DNA from: Microbacterium sp. Root180
GTDB lineage: Bacteria > Actinomycetota > Actinomycetes > Actinomycetales > Microbacteriaceae
NCBI RefSeq assembly: GCF_001428485.1
Contig: NZ_LMHS01000003.1
Location: 248,001 to 312,000 of the forward strand
DNA: 64,000 nucleotides
Reading direction: 5' to 3'
This document shows positions 1 to 7,891 of this stretch, piece after piece. The position numbers and the translations under genes are program-made. Positions within the stretch are counted from its first letter, which is position 1. Each line of letters opens with the position of its first letter. The notes below the pieces were generated by a model that saw only the letters and a program-made list of their open reading frames with translations, searched no databases and was not told where the DNA came from.

Positions 1-789
1 CGCGTTGGCGTTGGCGGTGTTGGTGTCGAGCGCGGTCTGCTCGACGAGGTTCGCCTCCTGGTTGGCGATGATCTTCTGGTTGATCGCACGATCGGCGTTC
101 GTCTGCGCGATCTCGGCCGACTGTCGCTTCGCCTGGATCTCGGGCGCGCCGAGCGACCGGATGTAGCCCACGGCGTCGGTGATGCCCTTGATCTGGAACG
201 AGTCGAGGATGAGGCCCTGCTCGGCGAGCTCTTGGGAGACCTCGGCGGCGATCTGGTCGGAGAACTTCTTGCGCTCCCGCATGAGCTCGACCACGGAGAG
301 GGTCGCGACGATGCCGCGCAGGGCGCCCTCGAGTTGCTCGGTCGTGAACTGCTCGATCGCTTTGTCCTGCGAAGCGAAGCGTTCGGCCGCGCGGCGGACG
401 AACAGCGGGTCGGAGCCGATCTTGACGATCGCCACGCCGTCGACATTGAGGGTGACGTTGTCGAGCGACTGGGCTTCGGCGTTCAGCGACACCTGCCGCG
501 AGCGCAGTGAGATGATCTCGTGCCGCTGGGTGATGGGGTTCACCAGCGACTTGCCGTTGACGATCACCGTGACAGGTGACTCCGACATCTCGGACCGGCT
601 GGAGCCGTCGGCGCCGATCACGGTGCTCTGTACCTTCTGCTTGCGTCCCGAGATGACCAGCGCCTCGTCGGCGCGCGCGACCTTGATCCAGCTTCGTGCG
701 AATAGAAGCGTGATCAGTCCGACGATGATCACGGCGACGACCGCGATACCGACAATGGTCAGGATGCCGATGACTCCGGCGACCTCCAT
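1..789 (-). CDS. SPFH/flotillin-family membrane protein (3' end beyond window edge)
   Basis: The first 263 residues are visible and the reading frame runs off the left edge. One hydrophobic segment (about residues 4-28) at the extreme N-terminus is followed by an SPFH/band-7 domain and then an alanine/glutamate-rich stretch that begins the flotillin coiled coil. Flotillins form oligomeric scaffolds on the inner face of the membrane and organise membrane microdomains. The start is well set: AGAAGGAG lies just upstream of the ATG. The gene is divergent from the copper ATPase. The family is clear; no specific cargo or partner can be read from the window. Confidence 0.85.
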   Translation of the reverse strand, partial: MEVAGVIGILTIVGIAVVAVIIVGLITLLFARSWIKVARADEALVISGRKQKVQSTVIGADGSSRSEMSESPVTVIVNGKSLVNPITQRHEIISLRSRQVSLNAEAQSLDNVTLNVDGVAIVKIGSDPLFVRRAAERFASQDKAIEQFTTEQLEGALRGIVATLSVVELMRERKKFSDQIAAEVSQELAEQGLILDSFQIKGITDAVGYIRSLGAPEIQAKRQSAEIAQTNADRAINQKIIANQEANLVEQTALDTNTANANA

Positions 790-920
790 GGGCGACTCCT
801 TCTAGGCAAGGGGCGGGTAACCGTGTTCCGGCTCCCGCCTCCACCCTGCCAGACGGGAAGGGGACGCGCCGACTGCCGGGCGCTTGTGTGGAAACTGCCG
901 CGTCAGCCCGGCTCGCGGAA

Positions 921-939
921 TACCCTACGGGGGTATAAT
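921..939 (+). promoter_or_regulatory. CsoR-like copper operator overlapping the copB -10 box
   Basis: TACCC (921-925) and GGGTA (931-935) form a perfect inverted repeat with a 5-bp G/C-rich centre, the shape of known CsoR operators. Its right half overlaps a consensus -10 hexamer TATAAT (934-939). A bound repressor would cover the promoter of the copper ATPase. The assignment to CsoR is an inference; no csoR gene lies in this window. Confidence 0.6.
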
Positions 940-992
940 AGTTACGTCCCGCGAGAGCTGCAGCAGCGCTGCATGATCGAAGGAGACTCGCG

Positions 993-3083
993 ATGGAACA
1001 GCACGACCACGCCGGCCACACGACGCACGCGGGCATCGACCACGCCGGACACGTCGACCACGCCGACCCCACGCACGCCACGCACGCCGGGCACGGCGGC
1101 CACGCGGGGCACGGCGCCGGACACGCTGAGCGCTTCCGCCGGCTGTTCTGGTGGAATCTGATCCTCGCGGTCCCGGTCGTCGGCTTCTCCCCGATGTTCG
1201 CGATGCTCCTCGGCTACCCGCTGCCCGAGGCGGCGTGGGTCGCGTGGATCTCCCCCGTTCTCGGCACGATCATGTTCGTATGGGGCGGCGCGCCATTCCT
1301 CACCGGCGCCGCGCAGGAGCTGCGTGCGCGCAAGCCCGGCATGATGCTGCTCATCGGCCTCGCGATCACGGTCGCGTTCGTCGCGTCGTGGGGCGCCACC
1401 CTCGGCCTCCTGCACCACCAGCTCGACTTCTGGTGGGAGCTCGCGCTCCTCATCGTGATCATGCTCCTCGGCCACTGGATCGAGATGCGCTCGCTCGCCC
1501 AGACGACGAACGCGCTCGACTCGCTCGCCGCCCTCCTGCCCGACGAGGCCGAGAAGGTCGTCGGCGATGAGACGGTCACGATCGCCCCGGCGGAACTGCG
1601 GGTGGGAGATGTCGTGGTCGTTCGTCCCGGCGGGCGCGTGCCCGCCGACGGCCGCGTCGTGCAGGGCTCGGCCAGCATGGACGAGTCGATGATCACCGGC
1701 GAGTCCCACCCCGTCCGTCGCGCCGCGCACGACCCCGTCGTCGCCGGCACCGTCGCCACTGATTCAGGGCTGCGTGTGCAGATCACTGCCGTGGGCGACG
1801 ACACCGCGCTCGCCGGCATCCAGCGACTCGTCACCGACGCGCAGAACTCGTCCTCTCGCGCGCAGCGCCTCGCCGACCGCGCCGCAGGCTGGCTGTTCTG
1901 GTTCGCGCTCGGCGCCGCGGCGCTCACGGCCATCGTCTGGTCTGTGCTCGGGATGCCGGACGAAGCCGTCGTGCGCACGATCACCGTGCTCGTGATCGCG
2001 TGCCCGCATGCGCTCGGACTCGCGATCCCGCTCGTCGTCTCGATCGCGACCGAGCGCGCCGCCCGCAGCGGCGTGCTGGTGAAGGACCGCCTCGCCCTCG
2101 AGAGCATGCGCACCGTCGACACCGTCCTCTTCGACAAGACGGGCACGCTCACCAAGGGCACCCCGGCCGTCACGGCCGTCGAGCCGGCCCCCGGGTACGC
2201 CGCCGACCGCGTGCTCGCTCTCGCCGCCGCCGCGGAGGCCGATTCGGAGCATCCGCTCGCCCACGCCATCGTCGCAGCGGCCCGTGAGCGCGGACTCGCG
2301 GTGCCGGCCGCAGCCGACTTCTCCTCGGCGCCCGCGGTCGGCGTGAGTGCGCGCGTGGAGGGCGGGCGCGTGCAGGCGGGGGGCCCCGCCCTGCTCGCCC
2401 AGGAGGGCGGTGCCGAGCTGCCCGTTGCCGAGACGTGGCGCGGCGAGGGCGCGATCATCCTGCACGTGCTCGTCGACGGCGAAGTCGCGGGCGCACTGCG
2501 CCTGGCCGACGAGATTCGTCCCGAGTCCCGCCAGGCGGTGAGCGCTCTTCGCCAGCGCGGCGTGCAGGTCGTCATGATCACCGGCGACGCCCAGGCGGTC
2601 GCGGCATCCGTCGCCGCCGAACTCGGCATCGATCGGGTCTTCGCCGGCGTGCGCCCCGAGGACAAGGCGTCCACGGTGAAGGAGCTGCAGGACGAGGGTC
2701 GCAAGGTCGCCATGGTGGGCGACGGCGTGAACGACGCACCGGCGCTCGCACAGGCCGACGTCGGCATCGCGATCGGCGCCGGGACGGATGTCGCGATCGC
2801 ATCGGCCGGCGTCATCCTCGCCAGCGACGACCCGCGCTCCGTGCTGTCGGTGATCGAGCTGTCGCACGCCAGCTACCGCAAGATGACGCAGAACCTGTGG
2901 TGGGCCGCCGGCTACAACCTGATCTCGGTGCCGCTCGCCGCCGGAATCCTCGCACCGATCGGCTTCGTGCTGCCGATGTCGGTCGGCGCGATCCTCATGT
3001 CGGTGTCGACCATCGTCGTCGCCCTCAACGCCCAGCTGCTGCGCCGGCTCGACCTCGACCCCGAGAAGCTCGCCGGCGCCTGA
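993..3083 (+). CDS. copB: Copper-translocating P1B-type ATPase (CopB-like)
   Basis: A 696-residue P-type ATPase. The first 50 residues are a histidine-rich tail (repeated HAGH/HADH units), a typical CopB metal-binding N-terminus, with no CXXC heavy-metal domain. Family landmarks are in order: TGES in the actuator domain near residue 235, the metal-site motif CPH at 337-339 (CPC in CopA), the phosphorylation motif DKTGTLT from residue 381, and the hinge GDGVNDAP near 576. CPH pumps export copper, or in some cases silver, from the cytoplasm. AAGGAG is 7 bp before the ATG. It lies 34 bp upstream of a DUF305 lipoprotein gene, probably in one transcript under the operator at 921-939. Confidence 0.93.
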   Translation: MEQHDHAGHTTHAGIDHAGHVDHADPTHATHAGHGGHAGHGAGHAERFRRLFWWNLILAVPVVGFSPMFAMLLGYPLPEAAWVAWISPVLGTIMFVWGGAPFLTGAAQELRARKPGMMLLIGLAITVAFVASWGATLGLLHHQLDFWWELALLIVIMLLGHWIEMRSLAQTTNALDSLAALLPDEAEKVVGDETVTIAPAELRVGDVVVVRPGGRVPADGRVVQGSASMDESMITGESHPVRRAAHDPVVAGTVATDSGLRVQITAVGDDTALAGIQRLVTDAQNSSSRAQRLADRAAGWLFWFALGAAALTAIVWSVLGMPDEAVVRTITVLVIACPHALGLAIPLVVSIATERAARSGVLVKDRLALESMRTVDTVLFDKTGTLTKGTPAVTAVEPAPGYAADRVLALAAAAEADSEHPLAHAIVAAARERGLAVPAAADFSSAPAVGVSARVEGGRVQAGGPALLAQEGGAELPVAETWRGEGAIILHVLVDGEVAGALRLADEIRPESRQAVSALRQRGVQVVMITGDAQAVAASVAAELGIDRVFAGVRPEDKASTVKELQDEGRKVAMVGDGVNDAPALAQADVGIAIGAGTDVAIASAGVILASDDPRSVLSVIELSHASYRKMTQNLWWAAGYNLISVPLAAGILAPIGFVLPMSVGAILMSVSTIVVALNAQLLRRLDLDPEKLAGA

Positions 3084-3117
3084 TCCGCCCCGTACCGCAC
3101 CACCCCTGGAGATCACG

Positions 3118-3696
3118 ATGAACATCCGCACCACCGCGACGGCCGCCACCCTCGCCCTCATGCTCGCACTCTCGGGCTGCGCCCCCGGCGCCGACACCGA
3201 TGACATGCCCGGCATGGACCACGACGACTCGTCGGAGTCGGCCGAGTTCGACAGCGCCGACGTCATGTTCGCGCAGATGATGATCCCGCACCACGAGCAG
3301 GCCGTCGAGATGTCGAACGTGCTCCTCGCGAAGGACGGCATCGACGAGGACGTCACCGCCCTCGCCGAGCGGATCAAGGCCGCCCAGCAGCCCGAGATCG
3401 AGCTCATGGAGGAGTGGCTCGACGACTGGGAGGCCGAGATGCCCATGGACGGCATGGATCACGGCGACGGCATGATGTCGCAGGACGACATGGCCGCCCT
3501 CGAGGACGCCGCCGGGGACGAGGCATCCGCTCTCTTCCTCGAGCAGATGATCGAGCACCACGAAGGCGCGATCATCATGGCCGAGGGCGAGGTCGAGGCC
3601 GGTCAGGACCCCGACGCCGTCGCACTGGCCGAGAAGATCATCGAAGACCAGACGGCCGAGATCGAGGAGATGAAGCAGCTGCTCGACGAGCTGTGA
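3118..3696 (+). CDS. DUF305 lipoprotein, copper-associated
   Basis: The 192-residue protein starts with a lipoprotein signal ending in the lipobox LSGC (Cys21). After a Met/His/Asp-rich stretch (GMDHDD) come the two DUF305 signatures, IPHHEQAVEMS around His58-His59 and EHHEGAIIMA around His147-His148. DUF305 is a ferritin-like four-helix fold often found with copper-export genes, and its His/Met content suggests extracytoplasmic copper binding. It sits directly behind the copper ATPase, with GGAG before the start, and so probably shares its copper-responsive control. The family is certain; binding copper is inferred from context and composition. Confidence 0.88.
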   Translation: MNIRTTATAATLALMLALSGCAPGADTDDMPGMDHDDSSESAEFDSADVMFAQMMIPHHEQAVEMSNVLLAKDGIDEDVTALAERIKAAQQPEIELMEEWLDDWEAEMPMDGMDHGDGMMSQDDMAALEDAAGDEASALFLEQMIEHHEGAIIMAEGEVEAGQDPDAVALAEKIIEDQTAEIEEMKQLLDEL

Positions 3697-3706
3697 GCCG
3701 GGCGGG

Positions 3707-3724
3707 GAGGCGCGGTTTCGCCTC
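3707..3724. terminator. Small hairpin between convergent genes
   Basis: GAGGCG and CGCCTC (3707-3712, 3719-3724) can form a 6-bp stem with a 6-base loop. It lies between the DUF305 gene and the convergent acetyltransferase and overlaps the last base of the latter's stop codon. It is weak, with no clear T-run on either strand. Confidence 0.35.
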
Positions 3725-4164
3725 TACGGCGTGGCCGGCGCGTACCCGGTGCCCCATCGCAGCATCCAGCCATCCGGATCGGGGAGGGACTGGAACCCGA
3801 ACCGCTCGTAGAGGGTGTGCGCGTCCTCGGTGAAGAGGGCGGTGCGCTTGAGGCCGAGCGGTTCGAGATCGTCGATGATGCCCTGCATGACGCGGATGCC
3901 GACACCCCGCCCTCGCGCGGCGGGATCGACGAAGACGTCCGCGATCCAGGCGAACGTCGCACCATCGGTGATCGCCCGCGCATACGCGAGCTGTTGCCCC
4001 GACTGCGCGTCGAACACGCCGTAGTTGCGGGAGCCCGCCATCGCGGCTTCATGGGTCTCGCGCGTGCGGCCGCGGGCCCAGTAGGACTCCTCTGACAGCC
4101 AGCGGTGAACGAGGTCCACGTCGATCGTCGAGGTGTCGGAGGAGAAGACGAGTCCGTTCGGCAT
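3724..4164 (-). CDS. GNAT-family N-acetyltransferase
   Basis: This 146-residue single-domain protein has the GNAT core. The acetyl-CoA loop is in VDPAARGRGVGIRVM (about residues 79-93) after the beta strand WIADVFV, and the C-terminal part carries the YERFGF segment typical of the last helix and strand. It should transfer an acetyl group from acetyl-CoA to an amine, but the substrate cannot be read from sequence. It converges on the DUF305 gene and shows no operon partner. A short GAGGG directly before the ATG is too close to be a good ribosome site, so the start is less certain than the family. Confidence 0.85.
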   Translation of the reverse strand: MPNGLVFSSDTSTIDVDLVHRWLSEESYWARGRTRETHEAAMAGSRNYGVFDAQSGQQLAYARAITDGATFAWIADVFVDPAARGRGVGIRVMQGIIDDLEPLGLKRTALFTEDAHTLYERFGFQSLPDPDGWMLRWGTGYAPATP

Positions 4165-4241
4165 CCCTCAATGACATCAGGAGCGGTGGCGGAGTGCAGC
4201 GTGCCTCTCGCGCACGAGTGGACTGGTCGGCCTCGGTCCCG

Positions 4242-4329
4242 GGCGCATAACTCCTGCAAAACTGCGCCGTGCGACCCCGATCGAGCCGGATAGGGGGCGC
4301 GCGGCGCGAAAGTGCAGGAGTTATGCGCC
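4242..4329. repeat. Intergenic palindromic element, AACTCC family (copy 1)
   Basis: GGCGCATAACTCCTGCA (4242-4258) and its exact reverse complement (4313-4329) flank about 54 bp. The pairing continues inward in part (GCGCCG against CGGCGC). It lies between divergently oriented genes, so terminator function for either is unlikely. The same arms recur at 42673-42772 around an unrelated centre. Confidence 0.85.
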
Positions 4330-4372
4330 GTGGGACGGCGCGAGCTCGCTCGCCGACGCAGCCGCGAACGGG

Positions 4373-4669
4373 TTGAATGAGAGCGTGCGGGCACAGCGAC
4401 GATGGACACTCAGCGCGATCATCTGGACGGGGATCGCAGCGGCGATCGTCGCGTCGGTGCTGTTCGCGCCGCTGATCACCCTCGGCTGGTGCTCCGACGC
4501 CGACGAGACCGGCACGTCGGAGCGCGGCTCGGTGCAGCAGTCCGTCCTCGGAATCGAGACCAGCGTCTGGCTCTGGCTCGGTGCGCTGGGCGCGATCGCG
4601 ATCGTCACCGTCGTCGCCGCGCGAGCCGCGAGAAGGCAGTCCCGCACCGACGACCCCTCACCCCGCTGA
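4373..4669 (+). CDS. Small membrane protein of unknown function
   Basis: A 98-residue product with two predicted membrane segments (about residues 12-35 and 62-82), joined by a short polar loop that contains one cysteine and is rich in Glu/Ser, and a basic C-terminal tail. I do not recognise a family. The start is unsure: TTG at 4373 gives the longest form and GTG at 4385 is an alternative, and neither has a strong ribosome site. A bidirectional hairpin at 4693-4733 follows, as expected for a real transcript end. The gene is flanked by a palindromic repeat and a convergent ABC operon. Confidence 0.55.
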   Translation: MNESVRAQRRWTLSAIIWTGIAAAIVASVLFAPLITLGWCSDADETGTSERGSVQQSVLGIETSVWLWLGALGAIAIVTVVAARAARRQSRTDDPSPR

Positions 4670-4692
4670 GGCTCCGCGACCGCGCACGCAGT

Positions 4693-4733
4693 GATGGCCA
4701 CCGACCGGCGGTGTGAGCCGGTCGATGGCCATC
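4693..4733. terminator. Bidirectional terminator hairpin between convergent genes
   Basis: Arms 4693-4709 and 4717-4733 are 17 bp each with one mismatch and a 7-base loop. The hairpin lies between the small membrane protein and the convergent ABC permease gene, where both transcripts should end. Confidence 0.7.
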
Positions 4734-4763
4734 GGATGCCGCCCTGCGGCGCCCTTGCGGGGT

Positions 4764-5528
4764 TCAGCGCATCTTGCGCTTGTAGATCGCCACGGCGCCC
4801 GCGTAGGCGACGATCAGGATCGCGACGAGCCACGCCAGCGCGACCCAGATGTCGGTGCCCACGGGCTCACCGGCGAACAGCGCCCGCAGGGTGTCGACGA
4901 TCGACGTGACGGGCTGGTTCTCGGCGAACCACGCCACCGGGGCCGGCATCGAGTCGGTCGGCACGAAGGCGGAGCTGATGAACGGGAGGAAGATCAGCGG
5001 GTAGCTGAACGCGCTCGCCCCGTCGACGGTCTTCGCCGAGAGTCCCGCGATCACCGCGATCCACGTCAGTGCGAGCGTGAACAGGATCAGGATGCCGGCC
5101 ACGGCCAGCCACACCCACAGCGACGCCCCGGTGCGGAACCCCATGATCAGCCCGACGCCGATGACGATCGCGATCGAGATGACGTTCGCGACGAGCGAGG
5201 TGAGCACGTGCGCCCACAGCACGCTCGATCGTGCGATCGGCATCGACTGGAACCGCTCGAAGATCCCGCCCTGCATGTCGAGGAACAGCCGGTAGGCGGT
5301 GTAGGCCACACCCGATGCGATGGTGATGAGCAGGATGCCGGGCAGCATGTAGTCGATGTAGGACGCCTGCGAGCCGAGGTCGATCGCCCCGCCGAACACG
5401 TAGGTGAACAGCAGCATCAGCGCGATCGGGGTGACGGCGGTGGTGATGATCGTGTCGGGGCTGCGGAGGATGTGCCGCAGCGACCGGCTGGTGAGAACGG
5501 CGGTGTCGCCGATCACGTGCGTGGTCAT
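4764..5528 (-). CDS. ABC-2 type exporter permease (DrrB-like)
   Basis: A 254-residue membrane protein with about six transmembrane helices in the ABC-2/DrrB arrangement. The family segment around the cytoplasmic loop is present (DMQGGIFERFQSMPI, about residues 84-98). With the ATPase encoded just upstream it should form a drug or lipid exporter. The ATG overlaps the stop of the ATPase gene by 4 bp (ATGA), so the two are translationally coupled. It is the last gene of an operon of PadR regulator, DUF1048 protein, ATPase and permease. PadR control suggests a toxic or amphipathic substrate, but none can be named. Confidence 0.9.
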   Translation of the reverse strand: MTTHVIGDTAVLTSRSLRHILRSPDTIITTAVTPIALMLLFTYVFGGAIDLGSQASYIDYMLPGILLITIASGVAYTAYRLFLDMQGGIFERFQSMPIARSSVLWAHVLTSLVANVISIAIVIGVGLIMGFRTGASLWVWLAVAGILILFTLALTWIAVIAGLSAKTVDGASAFSYPLIFLPFISSAFVPTDSMPAPVAWFAENQPVTSIVDTLRALFAGEPVGTDIWVALAWLVAILIVAYAGAVAIYKRKMR

Positions 5529-6301
5529 GAGAGCTCCTTCTGAGCCGAGCCGTCCTCGCCGACGAGAGCGAGGAAGACCTCTTCGAGGGTGGGCTGCTTC
5601 TCGACGTACTCGACCTGAGCCGGCGGAAGCAGCTTCTTGAGTTCGTCGAGGGTGCCGTTCTGGATGATCGTCCCCTTGTGGAGGATCGCGATGCGGTCGG
5701 CGAGCTGCTCGGCCTCATCGAGGTACTGCGTCGTCAGGAGCACCGTGGTGCCGTTCTTCGCGAGCTGCTTCACGGTCTGCCACACCTCGATGCGCGCCTG
5801 CGGGTCGAGGCCCGTCGTCGGCTCGTCGAGGAACACGATCGGCGGGTCGCCGATGAGGCTCATCGCGATGTCGAGCCGGCGTCGCATGCCGCCCGAGTAG
5901 GTGGCCGCCCTGCGGCCCCCGGCGTCGGTCAGCGAGAACCGCGCGAGCAGCTCGTCGGCGATGGCACCGGGGTTCTTGAGGTGGCGCAGCTGGGCGACGA
6001 GCACGAGGTTCTCGCGTCCGGAGAGCACCTCGTCGACGGCGGCGAACTGCCCGGTGAGGCTGATGGACTGACGCACGTCGCCCGGGCGGGCGGCGACGTC
6101 GAACCCGTTGACGGTGGCGGTGCCGGCATCCGATCCGAGCAGCGTCGACAGGATGCGGACGACCGTCGTCTTGCCGGCGCCGTTCGAGCCGAGCAGCGCG
6201 AAGATGCTCCCCCGCTCGACCTCGAAGTCGACGCCGCGCAGCACCTTGAGGTCCTTGAACGCCTTCTCGACGCCCTGCACGGAGATGGCTGCGGTGGTCA
6301 T
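5525..6301 (-). CDS. ABC exporter ATP-binding protein (DrrA-like)
   Basis: A 258-residue nucleotide-binding domain. Walker A is GSNGAGKTT, the ABC signature is TYSGGMRRRLDIA, Walker B is PIVFLDEPTTGLD, and the H-loop region follows (LLTTQYLDEAEQLADRI). The TTQYLDEA segment is characteristic of the DrrA branch. I chose the ATG at 6301 because it overlaps the upstream DUF1048 stop by 4 bp and begins with the family's usual strand; the frame stays open further upstream only as an overlap artefact. It powers the permease encoded next to it. Confidence 0.93.
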   Translation of the reverse strand: MTTAAISVQGVEKAFKDLKVLRGVDFEVERGSIFALLGSNGAGKTTVVRILSTLLGSDAGTATVNGFDVAARPGDVRQSISLTGQFAAVDEVLSGRENLVLVAQLRHLKNPGAIADELLARFSLTDAGGRRAATYSGGMRRRLDIAMSLIGDPPIVFLDEPTTGLDPQARIEVWQTVKQLAKNGTTVLLTTQYLDEAEQLADRIAILHKGTIIQNGTLDELKKLLPPAQVEYVEKQPTLEEVFLALVGEDGSAQKELS

Positions 6302-6672
6302 TTCGCGTCCTTTCCGTCGAGACCCTTGATGGTGTCGGTGAGCCGGGTGCGCTCCTTGTCGATCCAGCGCTTGCCCGAGTAGGCAGCGGCGAAGGCCTCG
6401 GCGAACTCGACCGGGTCCTCGCCGACGATGTCGGCGACGGGGGTCTCGTCGGCAGCGGCGCGCTCCCACAGATCGGCGAAATCGTTGAGCATCGTCATCA
6501 TGACTGCGGGGTCGCCGTCGGTGATCCCGCCGTTGTACATGAAGTAGCGCTCGTAGGCGTTCGCGGCGGTCTTGTAGGGCTCGGGCAGCGCCGCGATGCG
6601 GGCCTTGTACTGCCGGTACGCCTTCTTGTCGGCGAACGATCCGGTGACCAGTTCGTACCACTTGGCGGCCAT
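6298..6672 (-). CDS. DUF1048 family protein
   Basis: A 124-residue soluble protein matching DUF1048, a small helical family found almost always beside PadR regulators and ABC exporters. Its biochemical role is unknown. Here it lies 1 bp after the PadR gene and overlaps the ATPase gene by 4 bp, so it is co-translated with the exporter. The position suggests an accessory to the regulator or the transporter. No catalytic motif is visible. Confidence 0.82.
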   Translation of the reverse strand: MAAKWYELVTGSFADKKAYRQYKARIAALPEPYKTAANAYERYFMYNGGITDGDPAVMMTMLNDFADLWERAAADETPVADIVGEDPVEFAEAFAAAYSGKRWIDKERTRLTDTIKGLDGKDAK

Positions 6673-6673
6673 G

Positions 6674-7015
6674 TCAGTTGTCTCCTTCGGTGTCTTGTGT
6701 GCGGAGCTGATCGATCCGTTCGGAGAGGAAGCTCCACGTCCCCCAGAACTCTTCGAGCTGTTCGCGACCCTGCGCGTTCAGCGTGTACACCTTGCGGGGC
6801 GGCCCCTTCTCGGACGGGACCTTCTCCACGTCCACGAGACCCTTCTGCTCGACCCGCACCAGCAGCGCGTAGACGGTGCCCTCGACGAGGTCGGAGAATC
6901 CCTGATCGCGCAGCTGCGCCGTGATCTCGTACCCGTACGCGGGCCTGCCTGCCAGTACGGCGAGCACGATGCCCTCGAGAGTGCCCTTCAGCATCTCGGT
7001 CATCTGATTGCCCAT
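6674..7015 (-). CDS. PadR-family transcriptional regulator
   Basis: A 113-residue winged-helix repressor of the PadR-s2 type. The N-terminal part (about residues 8-90) reads as the PadR helix-turn-helix and wing, with the recognition-helix segment YALLVRVEQKGLV, and a short C-terminal helix for dimerisation follows. PadR proteins are ligand-released repressors, usually of their own operon. It is the first gene of the operon and is preceded by a palindrome between its -35 and -10 boxes (7067-7078), so autorepression is the simplest model. The ATG has a GGAGG-type site upstream. Confidence 0.9.
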   Translation of the reverse strand: MGNQMTEMLKGTLEGIVLAVLAGRPAYGYEITAQLRDQGFSDLVEGTVYALLVRVEQKGLVDVEKVPSEKGPPRKVYTLNAQGREQLEEFWGTWSFLSERIDQLRTQDTEGDN

Positions 7016-7054
7016 CGCCCACCTCCTCTACTCTGTGTTGCTGACTACCACTAG

Positions 7055-7084
7055 ACGGTAACACTGAGTACCGGTACTTGGCAA
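7055..7084 (-). promoter_or_regulatory. padR operon promoter with operator palindrome
   Basis: On the minus strand TTGCCA (7084-7079) and TACCGT (7060-7055) make a -35/-10 pair with an 18-bp spacer. The perfect 12-bp palindrome AGTACCGGTACT (7067-7078) lies between them, where a repressor would block polymerase. Outer GTGTT (7035-7039) and AACAC (7060-7064) form a second, wider inverted repeat. Confidence 0.55.
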
Positions 7085-7147
7085 CACTGAATAGCGGAAA
7101 TTTTCGGATGCCGCGTCCCGGCGCCGTGCGCGGGGAGGAGGGCGGGC

Positions 7148-7651
7148 TCAGCGGGTCGCGGCGAGCGCGGCGAGTTCTGCGCCGGCGAGGCGCTGTGTGG
7201 TCCACTCCGCCATGGGAGCGGCGGCGATCGACCGGTAGAACGCGATCGCGGGCGCGTTCCAGTCGAGCACGGTCCACTCCAAGCGCGAGTAGCCACGATC
7301 GACACACACCTCGGCGAGGGACGCGATGAGCGCCTTGCCGTAGCCGCGCCCGCGCTGAGCGTCGTCGACGAAGAGATCCTCGAGCCAGATGCCGTGCCGG
7401 CCGGTCCAGGTGGAGTAGGTCACGAACCACATCGCGATCGCGACGATGTCGCCCTCGCGCTCGACGACGTGCGTGAACACCCGCGGGGCGGCGCCGAACA
7501 GGCTCTCGGCGAGCGCGTCGACAGTGTTCTCGACCGCGTCCGGCTCGCGTTCGTACACCGCAAGTCCGTGGATGCACGCGAGAATGCCGGCTTCATCCCC
7601 CGGGCGCGCGCTGCGGAGGACAGCGCCGTCGGTCAGAGTCCTCGAGTCCAT
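7148..7651 (-). CDS. GNAT-family N-acetyltransferase (diamine acetyltransferase-like)
   Basis: The 167-residue protein has the GNAT fold with the acetyl-CoA loop in VDDAQRGRGYGKALI (about residues 94-108) and the segment LEWTVLDWNAPAIAFY. This pattern resembles spermidine/spermine acetyltransferase-type GNATs, so a small amine is a reasonable substrate guess. The transcript looks leaderless: a -10 box TAGGCT (7663-7658, minus strand) ends 6 bp before the ATG and there is no ribosome site. It is a single gene, downstream on the same strand of a candidate small RNA. Confidence 0.87.
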   Translation of the reverse strand: MDSRTLTDGAVLRSARPGDEAGILACIHGLAVYEREPDAVENTVDALAESLFGAAPRVFTHVVEREGDIVAIAMWFVTYSTWTGRHGIWLEDLFVDDAQRGRGYGKALIASLAEVCVDRGYSRLEWTVLDWNAPAIAFYRSIAAAPMAEWTTQRLAGAELAALAATR

Positions 7652-7669
7652 GCCGCGAGCCTATGGCCC

Positions 7670-7783
7670 GGGCACAACGAAGATCGCCCCGAAGCCGAAG
7701 CCTCGGGGCGATCATTCTGCGATCTGCGGTCTCTGTGTCGGGTTCCCTTTCGGGTTCCTTTCGTTTCCGTTTTCTCTTCGCAG
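7670..7783 (-). ncRNA. Candidate small RNA with its own promoter and terminator
   Basis: In a 240-bp gap, the minus strand carries TTGACG (7816-7811), a 16-bp spacer and TAGATT (7794-7789), a good vegetative promoter. About 100 bp later comes a perfect 11-bp hairpin (7682-7692 with 7703-7713) followed on that strand by a T-rich run. Between them is a purine-rich segment including CCCGAAAGGG, a stem with a GAAA loop. An inverted repeat (TTCTGCGA with TCGCAGAA, 7778-7785 and 7715-7722) could partly join the 5' end to the base of the terminator. No open frame with a ribosome site is present. I do not recognise a known RNA family. Confidence 0.5.
7682..7713 (-). terminator. Strong intrinsic terminator hairpin
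   Basis: GATCGCCCCGA and its exact complement form an 11-bp stem with a 10-base loop. The minus-strand exit reads TTCGTTGT, the better T-run, so it probably ends the small RNA candidate and any read-through from the SMR gene. Confidence 0.75.
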
Positions 7784-7788
7784 AACTG

Positions 7789-7816
7789 AATCTACTCAGC
7801 CCGCCGACGTCGTCAA
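7789..7816 (-). promoter_or_regulatory. Vegetative-type promoter for the small RNA candidate
   Basis: -35 TTGACG at 7816-7811 and -10 TAGATT at 7794-7789, 16 bp apart. It faces away from the SMR gene stop and has no coding region within reach before the terminator. Confidence 0.6.
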
Positions 7817-7891
7817 GAGTTCACCGCGAAGTCATATCGACGTCAGGTTGAAGGTGAATTCCGTCGACGGAATCGGATGCCGCGGCATCCG

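Noticed and set aside
4242..4329. Reading the AACTCC palindrome as a plain terminator
   Set aside because: The flanking genes are divergent, so it lies upstream of both, and the arms are 54 bp apart with no T-run.
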